This document shows, one piece after another, positions 1 to 8,797 of a DNA stretch of 64,000 bases. The notes beneath the pieces are model-generated. The model was not told the origin of the DNA, searched no databases, and saw only the letters and a list, made by a program, of their open reading frames with translations. How positions within the stretch are numbered: position 1 is the first letter of the stretch; each line of letters opens with the position of its first letter. The stretch lies in the NCBI GenBank assembly GCA_902767725.1, contig CACXIM010000010.1:1-64000 (forward strand), given 5' to 3'. This DNA is from an uncultured Bacteroidia bacterium. Lineage in GTDB: Bacteria; Bacteroidota; Bacteroidia; Bacteroidales; F082. The translations under genes were made by a program, and so were the position numbers.

Positions 1-165
1 CTTTCGTTCTCTTTGTGTTCCTTTTCCCGTGTCCGCTTCCCGTCTACTCGACTGACGCGGACCGTTTTTCTTGTGCTGGCCTCAAGCTTTCAAAGAACTT
101 TGCGCTTCCTTTTTCCCCTCATCTCAACCCCTCTTTTTTTGTGGAAGCGGATTGCAAAAGTACGA
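1..165 (-). promoter_or_regulatory. Probable rRNA operon promoter and 5' leader, transcribed leftwards
   Basis: Read on the minus strand, a TACTTTTG -7 box lies at 162-155 and is followed by an untranslated stretch with the box GTTCTTTGAAA (about 103-93), which resembles the anti-termination-like element found upstream of 16S rRNA in Bacteroidota. The rest, down to position 1, has the look of a 16S leader (CGACGGGAAGC-like and purine-rich elements ending in GAACGAAAG). The 16S gene itself would start just outside the window. The short open frames here have no recognisable protein content. This is pattern recognition, not an alignment. Confidence 0.5.
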
Positions 166-295
166 CCTTTTTGGATACTGGCAATCAAAAATTTCAATTA
201 TTTTTGATAATTTATTGTATTATATTGAAAATTAAATATATAAAAAACTAAAAAAAGGAAAAACAAGGAAGAAAAAAGGCAAATAGAGGATTGTT

Positions 296-949
296 TTACT
301 CGATTTCTGAAGGTAGGGTGAGTCGAAAAACCGTGTTTTGGTTGGTTTGGATGAGCTCGATGGTGCCCACAAGGATGAAATCGGCAAGGATGGCTTCTGC
401 TCTCCTTTTATTAATATGTGCAATTTGCTGGAATTCTTGAAGCGTGATTTCCTCGTGTTCGGTGAGGTAGTGTAGGAGTTGTGTCTCGGTCTCGGTGAAT
501 GAAATTTTCGCAGGCTTCGAGAATTTGTCGGATTTCCACACCTTAAGTAATACGCTGTCGGCGACCAGGTTCTCGTCCTTCACACGGACGAAGATTTTGT
601 AATTGCCTTGATTGTCAGGGGCTTTGTGTTTATGGTGCTTGTCTTTAGGAATGATGACCTCGAGCACAGTCTTCCCGTTGATCTCCCATTCCTCGGTAGT
701 GTATTCCACTTTGGGCTGGCAATACATCTCTGCTGCAGCTTGGATCATGTGGATTTCCTCGTCGGAGCGAACGCCGGCAATGGCGCCGTTGTCTTTGACG
801 CCAACTAAGAGCCTGCCGCCGTCGGTGTTGGCGAAAGCGGCAAGGGATCGGGCGATGCGACGGCTGTCCGAAATCTCGAACTTGAAGTCGAGCATCTGAT
901 GCTCTCCCTCAAGGATGAGATTCTGAATATGGTTGTCCTTCTTTCTCAC
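296..949 (-). CDS. AlbA_2/Schlafen-type putative DNA-binding protein
   Basis: A 217-residue protein with an N-terminal AlbA_2 (Schlafen AlbA-like) domain: the segment FANTDGGRLLVGVKDNG (about residues 39-55) is the family signature, preceded by GEHQMLDFKFE. The C-terminal part (about 150-210) looks like a winged helix. Such proteins are usually described as transcriptional regulators or nucleic-acid/nucleotide-binding proteins; the exact role is unknown. The GTG at 949 is kept as start because the LILEGEHQ stretch before the first internal ATG (895) is conserved in relatives. A -7 box (CAAAGATA on the plus strand, 955-962) sits only a few bases upstream, so the message may be almost leaderless. 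Confidence 0.75.
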   Translation of the reverse strand: MRKKDNHIQNLILEGEHQMLDFKFEISDSRRIARSLAAFANTDGGRLLVGVKDNGAIAGVRSDEEIHMIQAAAEMYCQPKVEYTTEEWEINGKTVLEVIIPKDKHHKHKAPDNQGNYKIFVRVKDENLVADSVLLKVWKSDKFSKPAKISFTETETQLLHYLTEHEEITLQEFQQIAHINKRRAEAILADFILVGTIELIQTNQNTVFRLTLPSEIE

Positions 950-1626
950 GGCGGCAAAGATAGCGTATTTTTCGATACTGACACGAACATATATAATAAG
1001 GTGTATTTTGAAAGGAGAAATGGGAAGGTCAAACAGTCCTTGCAGACGAAAAAAGTGGAGTGGGGAAGAAACTTGGGAAAATACAAAAAGGCGTTTTTAA
1101 GCCTCTGGAGCGAGTTTGCATTTTAGATGAAGTCGGAGTTCAACCGATGCCGAAAAACGCCAAATTCGAGACATTTCAAATCGCCTTTCCGTTAGATCCA
1201 TGAAATTTACAGAAATAAAGTATAGAAATATAAATAATTGATAATCAAACAATTAGAAATAATTTACACAACTAACCAATCAATATTTACACGTGTAAAT
1301 CATTCAATTTGGTAAAAAACCGAAAAAATTACAACAGATTTAATTTAAAATACATAAATTCAATATTTTAGTTTATTTTATTTGAAGTGTTATGCCAATA
1401 ATATGCTTGAATTATTATAGAAACAAGTCATTTAATTATAAAATTCTTAATAATTTGAATAATAATATATTACATTCAATAAATTATATAAATGCTTCAA
1501 TGCATTATGTATTTGTTTATGGTTTACAGAAATAAATTTTTATTGTTTGCTTTTTGTAACGATAAAATATTTACTTTTGTGAATCCAAATAAGTGTAAAA
1601 TTTGATTTTTTTTGGAGGATACAGCC
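950..1626. other. AT-rich intergenic region
   Basis: About 680 bases without a credible gene, very AT-rich between about 1200 and 1560. It holds the leftward promoter box at 955-962 and, at the right end, the promoter of the XRE gene. A short open frame at 899-1126 has no recognisable content. I see no repeat array, tRNA or convincing hairpin. Confidence 0.6.
1572..1579 (+). promoter_or_regulatory. Bacteroidota promoter (-7 box) for XRE gene
   Basis: TACTTTTG matches TAnnTTTG. TTTG elements at 1546-1549 and 1553-1556 could serve as the -33 box. An SD-like GGAGGA at 1613-1618 precedes the ATG at 1627. Confidence 0.6.
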
Positions 1627-2064
1627 ATGGAAAACTCAGAAATGAAAGACAGAATTGCCCATATCATTCGAGCCAAAAATTTGACCGCTGCAGAATTCGC
1701 GCTTCAACTTGGAATTCAACCGTCGAATATTTCACACCTCCTATCGGGGCGAAACAACCCGAGTTTGGACTTCGTCAAAAAGCTCAAAGAGACCTTCCCG
1801 GAGTATAATTTGGACTGGATTATTTTCGGACGTGGACCGATTACTGTCTCTGATCCGTTTCCTGAATTCACCCCAGTCGAGCCTGTCATGGCAACATCAG
1901 TTGTGGAAAAAACGGAAGAGCAAAGGACTTCTGGGACACTTTTTGACCAGCCCGAAGAAGTGGATGCCCCGACTGAGTCGCCCGCCCCTTCCCCTGCAAC
2001 TCGTTTAAAACAGATTCTTCTGGTTTATTCCGACAACACTTTCGAGCAAATTTCGCCGCGCTGA
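1627..2064 (+). CDS. XRE-family helix-turn-helix regulator
   Basis: A 145-residue protein with an N-terminal Cro/CI-type HTH (about residues 5-60): AAEFALQLGIQPSNISHLLSG contains the recognition helix, followed by NNPSLDFVKKLKETFPEYNLDWIIFG, a common Bacteroidales XRE layout. The remaining half is acidic and Pro-rich, without a recognised domain. The ATG at 1627 is preferred over the upstream TTG (1612) because GGAGGA lies at a proper distance. Its targets are unknown; it stands alone between an AT-rich gap and the DHH gene. Confidence 0.8.
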   Translation: MENSEMKDRIAHIIRAKNLTAAEFALQLGIQPSNISHLLSGRNNPSLDFVKKLKETFPEYNLDWIIFGRGPITVSDPFPEFTPVEPVMATSVVEKTEEQRTSGTLFDQPEEVDAPTESPAPSPATRLKQILLVYSDNTFEQISPR

Positions 2065-2107
2065 AAGGTTTCTATTAATTAATTAGGTGTAAATCGGAGA
2101 AAAATTG

Positions 2108-2115
2108 TACCTTTG
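2108..2115 (+). promoter_or_regulatory. Promoter of the DHH-FKBP operon
   Basis: TACCTTTG fits TAnnTTTG. It overlaps a possible TTG start at 2113, so translation more likely begins at the ATG at 2134. Confidence 0.65.
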
Positions 2116-2133
2116 CAGGCTTTTTATAAAGTT

Positions 2134-3159
2134 ATGCAAACAGACTCCTTTTTTGAATGCTTTGACGCTGTAATTCAGTCACCTAAACGCATCGTTCTGG
2201 CTTGTCATGTCAATCCCGACGGTGATGCCATCGGTTCGGTTTTGGCCATGTCTGAGTTTTTGAATCGCCTTGGAAATGAGGTGAAGATGGTTGTGGCCAA
2301 TGATTTCCCTGGTTTTTTGCATTGGATGCCAGGCTCGGATGCCATTTTGGTTTTTGAACAGCAACCGGAGGCCTGTAAAACTGCCATCGCTGAGGCTGAG
2401 TGTATTATGATGTTGGATTTCAACAGTTTGTCGCGAAGTGGTATCTTGCATAATGAAATTGGAAAGACACGTTGTCCGAGAGTTTTGGTTGACCATCATA
2501 GAGACCCTGACGAAAGCCAGTTTTGTTGCATGTATTCGAGCACTAATGTCTCGAGCACCTGCGAGATTGTGACTGAGATCATCCTGCATTATGGGAGACA
2601 ATACCTGACGGATAGCGTTTCCACCAACCTTTTGGTGGGCATTATGACCGATACAGGCTCGTTTGCGCATTCCATCTATCATCCTAGGACGTTTGAGTTG
2701 GTCAGCTTGTTGGTGGAGAAATCCATGCCATACAGTTATGTGCATGAAATGGTTTACGATACCATGTCGGAAAACAGGCTTCGTCTCTTGGGCTTCGCCA
2801 TCAACAATAGGATGGAGGTACTTGATGAATATGCTACGGCAATTATCGCATTGAATAAGAGTGATTTGGAGTCATTCAACTATCAGGTGGGCGACACGGA
2901 AGGTGTGGTCAACTTCCCGCTTTCAATGGATAAAATCCGGATGGCGGTGTTGGTGACCGAACGTCAGGACCAGATCAGGCTGTCTTTTAGGTCTAAGGGC
3001 TCGTTCTCAGTACATGAGTTGGCCAACAAATATTTTAAAGGCGGAGGGCATACCAATGCGGCTGGCGGCACTTTGTCGTGTTCATTTGAAGAAGCGGTAG
3101 CGCTATTGAAATCTGTGCTTCCCGAATATAAAGAAATGTTGAATCAGAAGGATGAATAA
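2134..3159 (+). CDS. DHH-family phosphoesterase (NrnA-like)
   Basis: A 341-residue cytoplasmic protein of the bifunctional oligoribonuclease / pAp phosphatase family, which degrades nanoRNAs and 3'-phosphoadenosine-5'-phosphate with Mn ions. Visible motifs in order: HVNPDGDAIGS (residues 25-35), MLDFNS, VDHH (the DHH signature), a DTGSF motif in the middle, and FKGGGHTNAAGG (DHHA1) near residues 296-307. Length is typical. The start at 2134 is chosen because a promoter box covers the upstream TTG. It overlaps the next gene by 8 nt, implying co-transcription with the FKBP genes. Confidence 0.88.
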   Translation: MQTDSFFECFDAVIQSPKRIVLACHVNPDGDAIGSVLAMSEFLNRLGNEVKMVVANDFPGFLHWMPGSDAILVFEQQPEACKTAIAEAECIMMLDFNSLSRSGILHNEIGKTRCPRVLVDHHRDPDESQFCCMYSSTNVSSTCEIVTEIILHYGRQYLTDSVSTNLLVGIMTDTGSFAHSIYHPRTFELVSLLVEKSMPYSYVHEMVYDTMSENRLRLLGFAINNRMEVLDEYATAIIALNKSDLESFNYQVGDTEGVVNFPLSMDKIRMAVLVTERQDQIRLSFRSKGSFSVHELANKYFKGGGHTNAAGGTLSCSFEEAVALLKSVLPEYKEMLNQKDE

Positions 3160-3679
3160 GTTTTGTAAATATCTGATATTAATGCTTTTGATTTCGGTTT
3201 TCTCTTGTCAAGAGAAGCCTCAAAAGCCAACGAATCCCATCTCGAAGAACGAGATGAAAAATAGCATGGAAACGGCCAACCGCTATTTGCTGAACGAGGA
3301 AGAAGAGGATATCGCCAATTATATCAAGCGTCATGGTTTGGAGATGACTTCCACGGGTACAGGCTTGCGCTATCAAATCATGAAACAAGGCTCGGAAAAG
3401 CGGATTGAGAAAGGGGAAAAGGTAGCCTTGGAATATGAAGTAGGCTCAATTGCAGGAGATTTGTTCTATTCGTCTGAAAAAGATGGCATTAAGTCGTTCG
3501 TCGTGGGTGAAGGTGCCGTGGAGACCGGGCTGGAAGAAGCCATGTCTTTTCTGCATCGTGGTGATGAGGCCAAGCTCATTATTCCATTCCATTTGGCATA
3601 CGGTCTGCATGGCGACGACAATCGCATTCCAGAGTATGCGACTTTGGTTTATAAGATAAAAGTATTAGATAATCAATAA
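3152..3679 (+). CDS. FKBP-type peptidyl-prolyl isomerase lipoprotein (GldI-like)
   Basis: A 175-residue lipoprotein: hydrophobic signal and lipobox ISVFSC (Cys 19), then one FKBP domain (about 65-174) ending in HLAYG and YATLVYKIKVLDN. The arrangement resembles GldI, a gliding-associated FKBP lipoprotein, and predicts a role in folding exported proteins. Several FKBP active-site aromatics are not conserved, so catalytic activity is uncertain. First of four consecutive FKBP lipoprotein genes; 3 nt from the next. Confidence 0.82.
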   Translation: MNKFCKYLILMLLISVFSCQEKPQKPTNPISKNEMKNSMETANRYLLNEEEEDIANYIKRHGLEMTSTGTGLRYQIMKQGSEKRIEKGEKVALEYEVGSIAGDLFYSSEKDGIKSFVVGEGAVETGLEEAMSFLHRGDEAKLIIPFHLAYGLHGDDNRIPEYATLVYKIKVLDNQ

Positions 3680-3682
3680 GTT

Positions 3683-4990
3683 ATGAAAAGAAGTAATGTT
3701 TTGTTCGCTTGGGGCTGTCTCGCGGCTATGATGCTGTTTACGGCATGTAATGAGAAATACCCTGGCTACAAAGAGACACGAAGTGGATTGTATTACAAGT
3801 TCCACAACCAAAACACTTCGGCCCCACAGCCCAAGTTGTCGGATTTCATGAAGGTGGATATGGCCTGCTACTTGAACGATTCTCTGTATTATGATTGGCA
3901 AGGTTCTCAGCATGAGGTCTTTACCCAGCTGCAGGAACCGATTTTCAAGGGTGATTTGCAGGAAGCCTACGCCATGATGCATGTGGGCGATTCGGCTTCG
4001 TTCTATGTGAAGGCCGACTCGGTGGCAGCATTGTACTATGAACAGGATCCTGCTGCCGTTGACCTAAAACCCGAAGACTATTTCCGTTACGAGGTGAAGC
4101 TTTTGGAAGTGAAGTCGGAGGAGGAGTTTAAGGCTGACCTTGAGAAGATGAAGGCTTCGATGATGGATAATTCCAGGAAGGCTTTGCAGGATTATATCGC
4201 TGCCAATGGCATTACCGTGGTCCCCGATTCCACTGGCATTTACATCATCCCTATGGAAACGGGTAAGGGCCCATACCCAAAGAAAGGCGACAAGGTCGAG
4301 GTCGACTTCGCCACCACTTTATTGAACGGCCAGTCGGTGGGTTCCACTTTCGACAGTCCCGACAAGTTGTCATTTGTTTTGGGTGAAGGCGTTACCATCA
4401 AAGGTTGGGAAGAAATCATGCCTAAGATGCGTCTTGGCGAGCGTGTGAAAGCCATTATCCCGTTCGATATGGCATACGGTGAGCATTCTTTGGGTGCAAT
4501 TCCCGCATATGCCAATTTGGTCTACGACATCAAATTGTTGAATATCACTACGGCAGCTGAATTGAAGGCTGAAAAAGAAAGGGAAATGTTGGCTTTGAAG
4601 GCCCAAAGTGAGACGGCTTTTTTGGAATACCTGCAAAAAAACAACATTACTGATCATACCGCTTCTGGACTGTTTTTCAACAAGTTGGTTCCTGCCGATG
4701 GTATTCAACCTCAAAAGGGACAGGTCGCTCGTATCAAGTTTGTAGCTTCCTATCTTGATGGGACTTTTTTGGGCGATTCGGAGCAACTAGGCGGCAACTA
4801 TGACATAGTGGTTGGAGAAGGCAGAGTGCTGAAAGGCCTTGAGGAAGGTGTCGGTATGATGCGAGTGGGAGAGAAGACCCGCTTTGTGTTGCCTTACACC
4901 TTGGCCTACGGTGAGCAATCCTACGGCAATATTCCACCCTATTCCAACCTCATCTTTGACGTTGAGCTGTTGGATGTGTTGGACAAATAA
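3683..4990 (+). CDS. Multi-domain FKBP lipoprotein
   Basis: A 435-residue lipoprotein (lipobox LFTAC) with three FKBP-like modules: a degenerate one (about 28-135), a second (about 175-290, DMAYGEHSLGAIPAYANLVY) and a third (about 325-433, TLAYGEQSYGNIPPYSNLIF), joined by charged helical linkers. Modules two and three keep the FKBP fold signature, module one only its outline. Likely a periplasm- or surface-facing chaperone/isomerase. It is probably co-transcribed with its FKBP neighbours. Confidence 0.82.
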   Translation: MKRSNVLFAWGCLAAMMLFTACNEKYPGYKETRSGLYYKFHNQNTSAPQPKLSDFMKVDMACYLNDSLYYDWQGSQHEVFTQLQEPIFKGDLQEAYAMMHVGDSASFYVKADSVAALYYEQDPAAVDLKPEDYFRYEVKLLEVKSEEEFKADLEKMKASMMDNSRKALQDYIAANGITVVPDSTGIYIIPMETGKGPYPKKGDKVEVDFATTLLNGQSVGSTFDSPDKLSFVLGEGVTIKGWEEIMPKMRLGERVKAIIPFDMAYGEHSLGAIPAYANLVYDIKLLNITTAAELKAEKEREMLALKAQSETAFLEYLQKNNITDHTASGLFFNKLVPADGIQPQKGQVARIKFVASYLDGTFLGDSEQLGGNYDIVVGEGRVLKGLEEGVGMMRVGEKTRFVLPYTLAYGEQSYGNIPPYSNLIFDVELLDVLDK

Positions 4991-5047
4991 TGCATTGACA
5001 ATCAATAAATAGTAGATTACAACAAAGTTAATTTAAATCATAGAAAA

Positions 5048-5962
5048 ATGAAAAAAAGTATCTTGTCGATGGCTGCAATGGCCATGCTGATGCTGGGCAT
5101 CATGAGTGCCTGCACCGAGAAATCACCTTATCCTGGCTATCAGAAGACGGCCACGGGTTTGTACTATCAATTCTTCCAACAGAACAAAGAGGCCGAACTG
5201 CCCAAGGTGGGCGATTTGATGGATTTGGCCATCTGCTGCACCGTGAACGACACCACATTCATCGTCCCCAATACCGTGAATACCCTGCCTTTGGAGGCTC
5301 CTTTGTTTGCCGGTGACTTCTATGAAGGCATGGCCATGATGCACAAAGGCGATTCAGCTTCATTCATCGTGAACATTGACTCCACCTTCATCAAGTGGTT
5401 CCATCAACCCACTCTGCCGGAAGAATTCAAATCGACCGACGTGATGCGTTTTGAAGTTCGTTTGGATGATTTCTATCCCGAAAGCGAATATGCAGCTCGC
5501 TTGGGCGCCAAGATCAAGAAGGATAGCCAAGCCAGAATTGAAAAGATGAAGGCCGATCATCCCGAGGAGACCGTTACTGCTGCGCAGCAACTGACTGATT
5601 ATCTGACCAAAAACAAAATTACTGCTGAGCCCACTCCTTCGGGTCTTTATTATGTGATGACCCAGGAAGGCAATGGTGAGAAGCCCGAAGTCGGACAAAT
5701 GGTGCAAGTGCATTATACCGGCAAATTGCTCGATGGTACTTTGTTTGACTCTTCCATCGAGAGGGGCGAACCCATCAGCATCCCGATTGGCGTCGGTCAG
5801 GTCATCCCTGGCTGGGACGAGGGTATCATGATGATGTCGAAAGGCGAAAAGGGCGTGCTCTACATTCCTTATTATCTGGCTTACGGCGACAGACAGGCTG
5901 GTGATAAGATCGCTCCTTTCTCTAATCTGATGTTTGAAGTGGAACTTATTGATTTCCAATAA
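5048..5962 (+). CDS. FKBP-type peptidyl-prolyl isomerase lipoprotein
   Basis: A 304-residue lipoprotein (lipobox IMSAC) with a degenerate N-terminal FKBP-like half and the best-preserved FKBP domain of the array at the C-terminus (about 190-303): VQVHYTGKLLDGTLFDSS, GQVIPGWDEG and YLAYGDR are canonical active-site segments. It is therefore the likeliest active isomerase of the set. The next gene starts 1 nt after its stop. Confidence 0.88.
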   Translation: MKKSILSMAAMAMLMLGIMSACTEKSPYPGYQKTATGLYYQFFQQNKEAELPKVGDLMDLAICCTVNDTTFIVPNTVNTLPLEAPLFAGDFYEGMAMMHKGDSASFIVNIDSTFIKWFHQPTLPEEFKSTDVMRFEVRLDDFYPESEYAARLGAKIKKDSQARIEKMKADHPEETVTAAQQLTDYLTKNKITAEPTPSGLYYVMTQEGNGEKPEVGQMVQVHYTGKLLDGTLFDSSIERGEPISIPIGVGQVIPGWDEGIMMMSKGEKGVLYIPYYLAYGDRQAGDKIAPFSNLMFEVELIDFQ

Positions 5963-5963
5963 A

Positions 5964-7274
5964 ATGAAGAAAGTTATTAGTGCGATTTCCGCTCTTCTGC
6001 TACTTGCCGCATTGGCATCGTGCAACGAATCGGCCAACCCTGGATTCAAGAAGATGGAGAATGGCGCCTACATGAAGTTCTACACCAAAGGCAACTCGGA
6101 GGTGATGCCTCGTTTGAAGGACGAGGTCACCTTCGAGATGGCCCAGTACTTCAACGACTCGTTGCTGTTTACTACAGTTGGTGAAGAGCCCATGAGCATC
6201 GTGTTGATGGAGCCTGACTTCAAAGGTGATGTGGTTGACGGCTTGCTCATGATGCATGTGGGTGACTCTGCACGTCTCATGGTGCCTGCCGACTCGGTTT
6301 TCACCGTCATGTTGCAGCTGGATGAAATCCCTGAGGAATATGCTGGCAAGTCGATTTATTATGACTTGAAACTGCTTTCTGTGAAGCCTTTTGAGACTTT
6401 GGAAGCCGAGCGTAAGGCTTTGCTGGACAGTCTGAAGATGGAAGAAGAGGCGTTTTTGACACCTTTGCGCGATGATGACAAGAATTTGATTACGGAATCG
6501 GGAATCATCGTTATGGAAAAAACGGGCAAGGGCAAACTTGCCAACATGGGTGAGTATGTCAACTTTGATTTCACCATGTGTAGCCCTAAGGGTGATACCA
6601 TTATGAATTCCTTCGGTGTTGAATCTGTTGATATTCAATACGGTGAAGAGTTTATCAGTCAAGGTTTCAACGAGGTCATTGGCATGGTTCCCGAAGGCGG
6701 CTCTATGCGTTGCGTGATTCCTTCGTCGTTGGTCTTCGACAGCGTTGGTTACGAGCAATTCATTCAGCCTTATACGCCTATGGTAGTCTTTTTGAAGATG
6801 AATCAGGTGATGGACAAGGCTGCCTACGACAAGTACTTAGCAAAACTGAGTGCCGAACATGAGGCTAAAAAGAACCGCCTGAAGGCTTTGGAAGACAAGA
6901 GCATTTCCGACTATATTAAGGCCAACGGCGTTACGGAGGCTCCCACGGAATCAGGCTTATACATCCTTCGTCAGCAAGAAGGTGAAGGCAATGTGGCCCA
7001 ATGGGGCGACGAGGTAGGTGTCCACTATGTGCTGAAGAACTTGAAGGGCGAGCAGTTGGAGTCGAGCTACGACTACGATCAGCCGATCTACTTCAAGATT
7101 GGCAGTGGCCAGATGATTTCAGCCATCGAGGAGGCTTTGATGACCATGGCTCCTGGTGCAAAGGTCAGTTTGATAACGCCTTCTTCACTGGCTTTCGGTG
7201 AGTTTGACTTGGGCGAGAACCTGCCGTCTTATTCACCGCTGCTCATTGAATTGGAGCTGGTGGAAATCAAGTGA
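5964..7274 (+). CDS. Degenerate multi-domain FKBP lipoprotein
   Basis: A 436-residue lipoprotein (signal ending LAALASC) with three FKBP-like modules, all diverged from the catalytic consensus; only the third keeps a SSLAFGEFDLGENLPSYSPLLIE-like end. Start at ATG 5964, 1 nt after the previous stop; an upstream in-frame start would overlap the preceding gene. Probably a scaffold or chaperone rather than an active isomerase. A rho-independent terminator follows. Confidence 0.78.
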   Translation: MKKVISAISALLLLAALASCNESANPGFKKMENGAYMKFYTKGNSEVMPRLKDEVTFEMAQYFNDSLLFTTVGEEPMSIVLMEPDFKGDVVDGLLMMHVGDSARLMVPADSVFTVMLQLDEIPEEYAGKSIYYDLKLLSVKPFETLEAERKALLDSLKMEEEAFLTPLRDDDKNLITESGIIVMEKTGKGKLANMGEYVNFDFTMCSPKGDTIMNSFGVESVDIQYGEEFISQGFNEVIGMVPEGGSMRCVIPSSLVFDSVGYEQFIQPYTPMVVFLKMNQVMDKAAYDKYLAKLSAEHEAKKNRLKALEDKSISDYIKANGVTEAPTESGLYILRQQEGEGNVAQWGDEVGVHYVLKNLKGEQLESSYDYDQPIYFKIGSGQMISAIEEALMTMAPGAKVSLITPSSLAFGEFDLGENLPSYSPLLIELELVEIK

Positions 7275-7323
7275 GGTTTTGTTTTCGGAAACAAATCTGA
7301 AACAAATCTTTTTCAAATAATAG

Positions 7324-7351
7324 AAATGCCGTCAATACTGGCGGCATTTTT
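7324..7351. terminator. Bidirectional intrinsic terminator
   Basis: The stem AAATGCCG / CGGCATTT with a T-run on both strands lies exactly between the convergent FKBP and O-antigen ligase genes, so it can end both transcripts. Confidence 0.75.
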
Positions 7352-8794
7352 TTATTTCTCTTCCTCTACAAACTCTTCCTTGTCGGCATAGAACACGTCC
7401 ACCGCGGCAATCAAGGCGGCGAGGCTCCACACGGGGATGGCCAGCTTGTCGGTGTCCATGAAGTTGTTGAGGAAGCCGTGAATGAAATAACTGAAGAAGG
7501 CGAGGGTGGCACCCAAGACCAAGATTTTGGCTTTCTTGTTCTTGCAACGGCCGTAGGTCTTCAGGCCGCAATAGATGGTGACGACAACGAGGACGACGAC
7601 CAGAAGCGAGCCCACGATGCCCTGCTCAGCCAAAGGACCGAAATACTCAGAGTGGGCGTTGCCGCCGTCACCGGCGTTGGTGCTGATGATGGTCTTCTCC
7701 TTCGACATCTGATAAGGCGCATACACAAATTGGTAAGTGCCAGGTCCCCAGCCGAAGATGGGACGCTCGTTGAACAAACGGAAGGCCGACTGCCAACGGT
7801 TGATGCGCTCGAGGTTGGAGGCGTCGGTGGAGATGTTGGTGATGGATTGGATGTTTTCCACCAGGTCGCCCGAGGCATCCTGGTTGTTTTTCTCCAAGGC
7901 ATCGATGATTTGGTTTTGGAAGGCGAAGAACAACCCGACCAAGACCACCACCACCGTGGCAATCCAGCGGAACTTGATCTTCAGCAGCACGCAAATCAAA
8001 ACGGCCAAGGCAGCGATGATACTCAGCCATGCCGCACGGCAGTTGGAGAGTGTGAGGGCCACGCCGAGCAATACGACCACGCCAATGATGATGAGTCGGC
8101 GGCTCTGCTTCACACCAGGCAGGAAGACGTAGGCGAGGGCAAGGATGAGATAGATGGCCAAGGCAGCTCCGTAGGCCGTGTGGTCATTATAGAAAGGCGT
8201 CATCACCCAGTGGGCCGAGTCGCCGTCGAAGCCGAACTGGGCATGGTGGATGATGGTATAGACGCACACGATGCACAAGGCAGCAATGTAGAGCCAGATG
8301 AACTTATGGATGTTTTTGGGATTCTTGAAGAGGATGCTGCAGAGGAAGAAGGCCGGTATGACAAACCATAGCCTCGATAGCATGAACTTGATGGACACCA
8401 CGGGCATCTCGCTCGTGATGGTGGTGACGAGCATCCAGGCGAACATGCAGTAGATGACAATCGCGATAGGATGCCGCGCGATGCGCCGGTCGAACTTGCC
8501 GTCATAGAGCATTTTGGCCACAAACAAAACCAATATGCCCATCAGTAGGGGCTCGGCGGGCAGCGAGATGGCCAAACCCGCCTCAAGGGCTTTCAGGTTG
8601 ACCGAGAGCGGAACGGTGAATGCTGTGAGCAGCAACACTTTGTCGAGAGAAAAGATGTAAAGCAGCAGCACGCCCAGCACGACGGGAAGGGCAAAGAAGA
8701 GATAGGTGTTCTTCTTCACCACGAGGAACAGTCCCACGGCCACAAACAGCGCCGCGATGACGTAAAGCCAGGCTATCTTTGCTTTCTTCTCCAC
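7352..8794 (-). CDS. O-antigen ligase / Wzy-like membrane protein
   Basis: A 480-residue polytopic membrane protein with about ten hydrophobic helices and the large periplasmic loop typical of the O-antigen ligase (WaaL/Wzy_C) family: NRWQSAFRLFNERPIFGWGPGTYQF, then GNAHSEYFGPLAEQG (His/Glu motif) before the last helices. It would join a lipid-linked polysaccharide to its acceptor or polymerise it. The gene ends 3 nt from the upstream Wzz gene. Ligase and polymerase cannot be told apart from sequence alone. Confidence 0.82.
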   Translation of the reverse strand: MEKKAKIAWLYVIAALFVAVGLFLVVKKNTYLFFALPVVLGVLLLYIFSLDKVLLLTAFTVPLSVNLKALEAGLAISLPAEPLLMGILVLFVAKMLYDGKFDRRIARHPIAIVIYCMFAWMLVTTITSEMPVVSIKFMLSRLWFVIPAFFLCSILFKNPKNIHKFIWLYIAALCIVCVYTIIHHAQFGFDGDSAHWVMTPFYNDHTAYGAALAIYLILALAYVFLPGVKQSRRLIIIGVVVLLGVALTLSNCRAAWLSIIAALAVLICVLLKIKFRWIATVVVVLVGLFFAFQNQIIDALEKNNQDASGDLVENIQSITNISTDASNLERINRWQSAFRLFNERPIFGWGPGTYQFVYAPYQMSKEKTIISTNAGDGGNAHSEYFGPLAEQGIVGSLLVVVLVVVTIYCGLKTYGRCKNKKAKILVLGATLAFFSYFIHGFLNNFMDTDKLAIPVWSLAALIAAVDVFYADKEEFVEEEK

Positions 8795-8797
8795 GAC

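Noticed and set aside
7478..8371. 297-codon plus-strand frame opposite the O-antigen ligase
   Set aside because: Low-complexity, His/Asp/Gly-rich translation with no membrane or domain pattern; the minus-strand frame is clearly an O-antigen ligase.
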